Source: Arthrobacter wenxiniae
Lineage (GTDB): Bacteria; Actinomycetota; Actinomycetes; Actinomycetales; Micrococcaceae
Reading direction: 5' to 3'
Assembly (NCBI RefSeq): GCF_013376105.1
Contig: NZ_JAAMFM010000002.1
Location: 62,001-126,000 of the forward strand
DNA: 64,000 nt
A model generated the notes under the pieces. That model did not search any database and was not told the origin of the DNA. It was given only the letters and a program-made list of their open reading frames with translations. Below, one piece after another: positions 59,692 to 64,000 of this stretch; the stretch's first letter is position 1, and each line of letters opens with the position of its first letter. The position numbers were made by a program, and so were the translations under genes.

Positions 59692-60234
59692 ATGTCATCC
59701 CCCATCGAGCTGGTCCGGCTGCTGGACGACGACGGCACCGAGATCGGCACGGCGGACAAGTCGCTGGTGCACGGCGACAACACGCCCCTTCACCTGGCCT
59801 TCTCCTGTCACCTGGTGGACGGCGCCGGGCGGACCCTGCTCACCCGCCGGGCACTCTCAAAGCTGACCTGGCCCGGGGTCTGGACCAACTCGTTTTGCGG
59901 ACACCCGGCCCCCGGCGAAACGCTTGAGGACGCTGTGAGGCGGCGGGCCGGCGTCGAACTTAACCTGGAGGTGGGCGACATCCGCCCGGTGCTTCCCGAC
60001 TTCCGCTACCGGGCCGTGGATGCCTCGGGCATCGTGGAGAACGAGATCTGCCCGGTCTTCACCGCCGTGCACTTGGGCGGGGACGCGATCTCGCCGAATC
60101 CCGACGAGGTCTGTGACTGGGCGTGGTCGGACATCGCGGACCTGGAGGAGGCCGTGGCCGCCGCGCCGTTCGTGTTCAGCCCCTGGCTGGTCCGCCAGCT
60201 CGCGGAAGGGATCCACGCCGGCGGGCGCCTTTAG
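59692..60234 (+). CDS. idi: Isopentenyl-diphosphate delta-isomerase (type I)
   Basis: 180 residues, a Nudix-fold enzyme that interconverts isopentenyl and dimethylallyl diphosphate. NSFCGHP carries the catalytic Cys; VENEICPVF carries the conserved Glu pair; the His ligands lie in LHLAFSCHL and the Cys motif. Length is normal for type I Idi. Its stop overlaps by 3-4 bases with that of the convergent SDR gene. It supplies precursors for carotenoids or any terpene pathway. Confidence 0.95.
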   Translation: MSSPIELVRLLDDDGTEIGTADKSLVHGDNTPLHLAFSCHLVDGAGRTLLTRRALSKLTWPGVWTNSFCGHPAPGETLEDAVRRRAGVELNLEVGDIRPVLPDFRYRAVDASGIVENEICPVFTAVHLGGDAISPNPDEVCDWAWSDIADLEEAVAAAPFVFSPWLVRQLAEGIHAGGRL

Positions 60235-61049
60235 ACGGCCACCATCGCCGCGCTTTGCTCCCACAGGCTCTCGGCCAGCTCGGGGCGGTACGCCAGCGGA
60301 TTCGCCTTGGCCACCTTGCGCTTGGCGTAGTACTCGCCGGGCGTCCAGTCCCCGCCCGGCACGGACGTGGCCAGCCAGACCAGGGTGTCAGCGCCCTGCG
60401 CCGGCGAAAGCATGAACCGCCGCGCCAGGGTGCCGTACGCCAACTTGTTAATCGGGTTCGATTCTGCCGAAAAGCCGCTCGCCACCACGCCCGGGTGGAA
60501 GGCCGCGGCGGAAATGCCGTGGTCGCCGTAGCGGCGCTGCAGCTCGCGGGTGAAGAGGATGTTGCACAGCTTCGCGTTGCCGTAGGCGGTGTTGGCGGAG
60601 TACTTCTTCGCGGCGTCAAGGTCGTCAATGTCGAATCTGGCCATGAACCGGTTGGCGCGGCTGGAGGTGTTGATGACCGTGGCCCGGCTCGCGACGAGGC
60701 CCTCGATCAGCAGCGTGGTCAGCAGGAACGGTGCCAGGTGGTTCACCTGGAACGTTTTCTCGTGGCCGTCCACCGTCAGCTCGCGCCCCGCCATGATGCC
60801 GCCGGCGTTGTTGGCCAGCACGTCAATGCGCGGATACTTTTCGGCAAGGCCGGCCGCCAGCTCCCGCACCTGGGACAGGTCCGTGAAGTCCGTGATGAAG
60901 CTGTCCGCCTCAAGCTCCTCGGCAATCGCCCTGGTCTTTTGCGGCGAGCGGCCCACCACCACCAGCCGGTCCCCCGGATAGGCCAGCATCTTGGCCGCGG
61001 CCGCCCCGATGCCGTCGCTGGCGCCGGTAATCACGATGGTGCGTGCCAT
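60231..61049 (-). CDS. Short-chain dehydrogenase/reductase
   Basis: 272 residues from ATG 61049 (GAGG 8 bases upstream). Rossmann motif TGASDGIGAAAA, NNAGG, catalytic Ser in VINTSSRAN and AYGNAKLCNI (YxxxK) are complete. The order resembles the retinol-dehydrogenase/WWOX-like SDR group. Substrate unknown. A decayed close relative is at 32858-33498. The stop codon overlaps that of idi (convergent). Confidence 0.9.
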   Translation of the reverse strand: MARTIVITGASDGIGAAAAKMLAYPGDRLVVVGRSPQKTRAIAEELEADSFITDFTDLSQVRELAAGLAEKYPRIDVLANNAGGIMAGRELTVDGHEKTFQVNHLAPFLLTTLLIEGLVASRATVINTSSRANRFMARFDIDDLDAAKKYSANTAYGNAKLCNILFTRELQRRYGDHGISAAAFHPGVVASGFSAESNPINKLAYGTLARRFMLSPAQGADTLVWLATSVPGGDWTPGEYYAKRKVAKANPLAYRPELAESLWEQSAAMVAV

Positions 61050-61106
61050 GGTCAAGTCCTCACTTTGCGGCCAGCTGTTCCTTAAACATAGTGCCGGAGG
61101 CCCGGA

Positions 61107-61808
61107 TTAGCTGGAACGGTTGATCATCCGCGCCACTTTTTGTTCCAAGGCCGCGAGCGTGACGTCCGGCAGCACGATGATTCCGTCCAGTTCCTTGCGG
61201 GCCCGCCTGAAGGCCGATTGCCGCTCTGCCGGGCTGGCGGCCTCATTTTCGGCAATGTTGACCAGCTTGCGGGCCGTTCCCAGGCGCTGGCGCTCCGGCT
61301 CGCTGAAGGCCGTGTCCTTCACGCGCCGGGCCTCCTTTTCCGCCACGTCGAACGCCACGTCATAGGCGTTGACGGCGTTGCGGTAGTCATCCCACCGGGA
61401 CTTGGACGTGACCTCTGCGGCGGCCACGGGACGCAGCGCATCGGCGTCGCGCTTGGCCCGCAGGAACGCCACTGTGAGGGGTTCGCGGACGTCCGTCATC
61501 ATGGGGAAGTCGATCAGCTTGCCGACGTCGAGCTCGTAGTCGAGCCAGCGGCGGTTGACGGCGTCGTGCGCGTCCATGACCTTGGCGACGTCGCCCTCGG
61601 TGAAGGCGTCAGGGTCCATGGCGAGGGAGGCCTGCGGGACCGGCGGCAGCCCCGCGGCCTCCGGGTGCCGGAGCTTGTACAGTTCGACCCGGCGCCGGTG
61701 CCGCCGCTCGGACGCCGTGGAGAGGCCGCGGCCCCAGCCGCCAATGATTCCCGCCAAAGGGAACGCCAACCACCAGTAACTGCCGGCGAACTGCCAAAAA
61801 TCGTGCAT
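61107..61808 (-). CDS. Membrane-anchored hypothetical protein
   Basis: 233 residues. One N-terminal helix (WWLAFPLAGIIGGWGRG) is followed by a long, charged, mostly helical cytosolic part (RRHRRRVELYKLRHPEA; VAKVMDAHDAVNRRWLDYEL; FSEPERQRLGTARKLVNIAE). It looks like uncharacterised actinobacterial proteins; no enzyme motif. Function unknown. Confidence 0.7.
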   Translation of the reverse strand: MHDFWQFAGSYWWLAFPLAGIIGGWGRGLSTASERRHRRRVELYKLRHPEAAGLPPVPQASLAMDPDAFTEGDVAKVMDAHDAVNRRWLDYELDVGKLIDFPMMTDVREPLTVAFLRAKRDADALRPVAAAEVTSKSRWDDYRNAVNAYDVAFDVAEKEARRVKDTAFSEPERQRLGTARKLVNIAENEAASPAERQSAFRRARKELDGIIVLPDVTLAALEQKVARMINRSS

Positions 61809-61860
61809 GCCTCAATCGTGCCACCCGTCACACGTGCAGGCTAATCCCGTCCCATGCCGG

Positions 61861-62058
61861 TCACCCGACCAGGAAATGCCAGCCCAGCCACCACACAAAC
61901 AACAGCAGCGTGATGCGGGCGGCCCGCGTCACAAACACGCGGCCCAGCAGTTCGCCCAGGCCGGCAAGCGCCGCCGGCCGCACGCGCGACGCCACCACCA
62001 GGGCGATCCCCGCCACCGGGACCAGCGCATACCCGGCCACCACCAGCACATAGATCAT
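61861..62058 (-). CDS. Small membrane protein (65 aa)
   Basis: From ATG 62058: IYVLVVAGYALVPVAGIALV, a short basic loop, and ITLLLFVWWLGWHFLVG. Two helices, like small DUF6186-type proteins often paired with another membrane gene. Its start overlaps the stop of the gene upstream (ATGA), so the two are co-translated. Function unknown. Confidence 0.6.
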   Translation of the reverse strand: MIYVLVVAGYALVPVAGIALVVASRVRPAALAGLGELLGRVFVTRAARITLLLFVWWLGWHFLVG

Positions 62059-62810
62059 GGGCGCCGCACCACCCGCAGCAGCGTTCCGCACGCCACCAGC
62101 CACAAGGCCGTCATGAACCATCGGCTGGAATCACTGTCGAACAAGGGCTGCAGCAGGTCCGTCAACGGCGGGAACACGGCTTCCCCGCCCGGGGAAAACC
62201 TGTCGATGAAATACGTTCCCAGCTCCCAAATGCACAGGAAAAACACGACGCCGGCCCACCAGTACGCGGCCCGCCTCACCCGGGCTGCGGGGCGCCCGGG
62301 CGGCCGGGGAGGGTCAGGCCAGGCGACGAGCAGCATGGCCGCCCCCACCAGGCCCACGACGGCCGGAATCCCCGTGCTGCTTGCGGGTGCCAGGACCACC
62401 ACGGCCAGGGACAGGGCGCCGACAGCGGCGGCAGCTGCGGCCCAAAACCAGCGCGGGAGCGTGCGGGCGGCACGCAGTTCCACCGCCCCGCGGCCCGGGC
62501 GGCGGCCCCGGGCGTGCCGCACGGCGGTGTCGATGGCCAGGACCGCACCCGCGGACAGGAAGACCAGTGCGTCCACGGGCACCCCGCGGTACAGGTGGAA
62601 CACGCCGGTGACAAGCAGGATCGCGACCCACGGGGTCGAGAGCCACAGCGAGGCCTGGTGCCCAGCGCCGCGGCCGGGCTGCACGCCACGCGACGGCGTC
62701 CCGCCCGGGCCGCGGCGAGGGGCCCGTGCGGCACGGGAGCCGTCCGAATGCCCGCCCCCGGGACCGCCGGCGGCATCCGCCGGCCTGTTCGAACTCACAC
62801 TTCCAGCCAT
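62055..62810 (-). CDS. Multipass membrane protein, function unknown
   Basis: 251 residues. A long disordered Gly/Arg/Pro-rich N-terminus (about 50 residues) precedes about six helices: STPWVAILLVTGVFHLYRGV, ALVFLSAGAVLAIDTAV, FWAAAAAAVGALSLAVVVLA, VVGLVGAAMLLVAW, YWWAGVVFFLCIWELGTYF and FMTALWLVACGTLL. No family recognised. Overlaps the following small membrane gene by 4 bases. Confidence 0.65.
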   Translation of the reverse strand: MAGSVSSNRPADAAGGPGGGHSDGSRAARAPRRGPGGTPSRGVQPGRGAGHQASLWLSTPWVAILLVTGVFHLYRGVPVDALVFLSAGAVLAIDTAVRHARGRRPGRGAVELRAARTLPRWFWAAAAAAVGALSLAVVVLAPASSTGIPAVVGLVGAAMLLVAWPDPPRPPGRPAARVRRAAYWWAGVVFFLCIWELGTYFIDRFSPGGEAVFPPLTDLLQPLFDSDSSRWFMTALWLVACGTLLRVVRRP

Positions 62811-62983
62811 GCTCCCAGTCCACCACCAGCGCGCTCCCAGCGCCAGTGGCAGGCAGGACGACCGCCCCGGCCGGGCACCCGGCGTCGTGCCTCAAGGCAC
62901 GGGTGGCGGGCCATGGACGCCGCACGTGACGCGGGCATACAGGGGGACCGGCCCTACATTTCCGACGGGCAAGGCGAGAGGCC

Positions 62984-63228
62984 ATGAGCTACAAAGTGGG
63001 CGTTTTTGTTGGCAGCCTGGCCTCGGATTCCATCAACCGCAGCGTGCCCGGCGTGCTGAAGAACGCCATCGACTGGGGGTCCCGTCCCTGGGGCAGCAAC
63101 TCGTTTGCGAAGAAGCCGACGGCGGCAACGTCCCCGTCCCGGCCACGGCGGAGTTCCTGCGCAGATGGCTGCAGGAATTCCACGTCTTCATCGTCAAGGT
63201 GGTCGGGGCACAGCGGATCACGATTTAG
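62984..63228 (+). pseudogene. Decayed NADPH-dependent FMN reductase gene
   Basis: MSYKVGVFVGSLASDSINR matches the N-terminal flavodoxin-like strand and FMN loop. It then jumps to SVPGVLKNAIDWGSRPWGSN (the middle of the family), so about 50 residues are deleted. After FAKKP the frame changes and the C-terminal helix PATAEFLRRWLQEFHVFIVK follows in the +1 frame up to the stop at 63228. A good Shine-Dalgarno (gcgagagg) remains before the ATG. No active enzyme is possible. Confidence 0.8.
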
Positions 63229-63928
63229 GGGCCTGGAGGACGTATCGCTGCAGGTCCTCCCGGGTCTGGGTCATGTGGTTGTCCATGGCCACCCGGGCCG
63301 GCTCGGGTTCCCGCGCTGCGAGCGCTTCGAGGATGGACTCGTGCATGGCAATCGCGTTCGCCTGGATCTCGGGGACCCGGGACGTTTCCGCACGGCGGCT
63401 TTCCAGGATGCGGTGCAGCGGCTCGAACAGGACTGCCACGAATATGTTGCCCGAGGCGTGCAGGATGATGTCGTGAAAGGCCAGGTCCGATTCCACGAAG
63501 GCGGTCACGTCATTGGCCGTGTGGGCCGCCCGCATCTGCTCCACCTGGCCGGCCAGCAGGTCAAGGTCCGTCGCGGAGATGCGGGTGGCCGCCAGTTCGC
63601 ACGCACCCGTCTCGAGCATGCGCCGCAGCTCGATGAGTTGGATGGCCACGGCGTCGTCGTCCTCGCCCTCGGAGACGGCGCGGAGCACCGCATGCAGTGA
63701 ACCCCAGCTGCGCAATGGGTTCACGAACGTGCCCCGGCCGCGCTCCACGCGGAGGATGCGCTGGGCCTCGAGGGTCTTCATCGCCTCGCGGACCGTCATG
63801 CGGCTCACGTCGTGCTGGGAACTCAGTTCCAGCTCACCAGGAACGAGTGCATCGGGAGGGAACTCGCCGGCGACGATCCGGTCCAGCAGGTCATCCGCCA
63901 CCATTTCGGTCAGCGACTTGCGCGCCAT
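63218..63928 (-). CDS. GntR-family regulator, FadR subfamily (FCD domain)
   Basis: 236 residues. The N-terminal winged helix has DALVPGELELSSQHDVSRMT and AMKTLEAQRILRVERGRGTF. The C-terminal FCD ligand domain has ELRRMLETGACELAA, the metal-binding-type DLAFHDIILHASGN, and HESILEALAAREPEPARVAM with the expected Asp/His ligands. Such regulators respond to small organic acids. Its target is not visible: the gene on the far side is outside the window. It is convergent with the decayed reductase. Confidence 0.92.
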   Translation of the reverse strand: MARKSLTEMVADDLLDRIVAGEFPPDALVPGELELSSQHDVSRMTVREAMKTLEAQRILRVERGRGTFVNPLRSWGSLHAVLRAVSEGEDDDAVAIQLIELRRMLETGACELAATRISATDLDLLAGQVEQMRAAHTANDVTAFVESDLAFHDIILHASGNIFVAVLFEPLHRILESRRAETSRVPEIQANAIAMHESILEALAAREPEPARVAMDNHMTQTREDLQRYVLQAPKS

Positions 63929-64000
63929 GTCTGCCCTCCTCCGCGTTGATGTTGCTCCAGTTTAGGGGCCTTCACGCTGTGAGCCGCCTTCCGCTTGCAC

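Overview
The window is high-GC DNA from a Gram-positive actinobacterium, most likely Arthrobacter or a close relative. Supporting signs are a DUF222/HNH gene, many leaderless-looking promoters (TAnnnT about 6-7 bases before the start codon), and a dispersed intergenic repeat. One form of that repeat reads as a 'ggtgattgagcttgtcgaaa' core and the other starts 'ggtggtcgagcagcgag'. The genus is an inference. No rRNA, tRNA or CRISPR array was seen.

Left part (1-9 kb), nearly all on the minus strand: a cold-shock protein cut by the window edge with a long structured leader, an AidB-like acyl-CoA dehydrogenase, an alpha/beta hydrolase, a YaaH-type acetate transporter, an FdhF-like molybdopterin oxidoreductase, a GntP permease and moaA. 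MoaA makes the cofactor the oxidoreductase needs.

9-20 kb: a TOTE-type primase-helicase (about 9.3-11.8 kb) sits between two ~157-bp direct repeats that each carry a palindrome. Next come an AlkD-like repair protein, an APH-type kinase, a decayed pcp gene, a repeat-bearing membrane protein, an AbiEii-like nucleotidyltransferase with an HTH partner (toxin-antitoxin-like), and a cluster of small related membrane proteins, one of them broken.

20-32 kb is catabolic. A lyase of the fumarase/aspartase superfamily and a DctA carrier lie beside a HutC-type GntR regulator whose likely operators (two copies of TGTCTAGACA) are visible in the dctA promoter. Next are a DUF222/HNH protein, a KgtP permease, and an overlapping response regulator - histidine kinase - TAXI binding-protein operon. 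Copies of the dispersed repeat are translated at the kinase/TAXI junction. A winged-helix/X25 fusion protein follows.

32-40 kb looks like an insertion. A two-gene unit encodes a HelD-like SF1 helicase with an embedded PD-(D/E)XK-like nuclease and a PLD - SF2 helicase - DUF3427 protein. It lies against an SDR gene that lacks its N-terminal half. I consider this pair the best candidate for an undescribed (probably defence) system, with the TOTE module second.

40-50 kb: an ABC importer (binding protein, fused permease, ATPase) with a PrpF-family isomerase and a divergent LysR regulator, then a NERD nuclease-helicase, a small beta-rich protein and a Fic AMP-transferase with paired direct repeats in its promoter. 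50-64 kb: a large GH95 fucosidase ending in a strong terminator, a Pyr4-like membrane terpene cyclase candidate, a frameshifted TspO-like gene, a glyoxylate aminotransferase, small proteins, a perfect 24-bp inverted repeat, an unusual S1-like/coiled-coil/RelE-like protein, idi, an SDR, membrane proteins, a decayed FMN reductase and an FCD-type GntR regulator.
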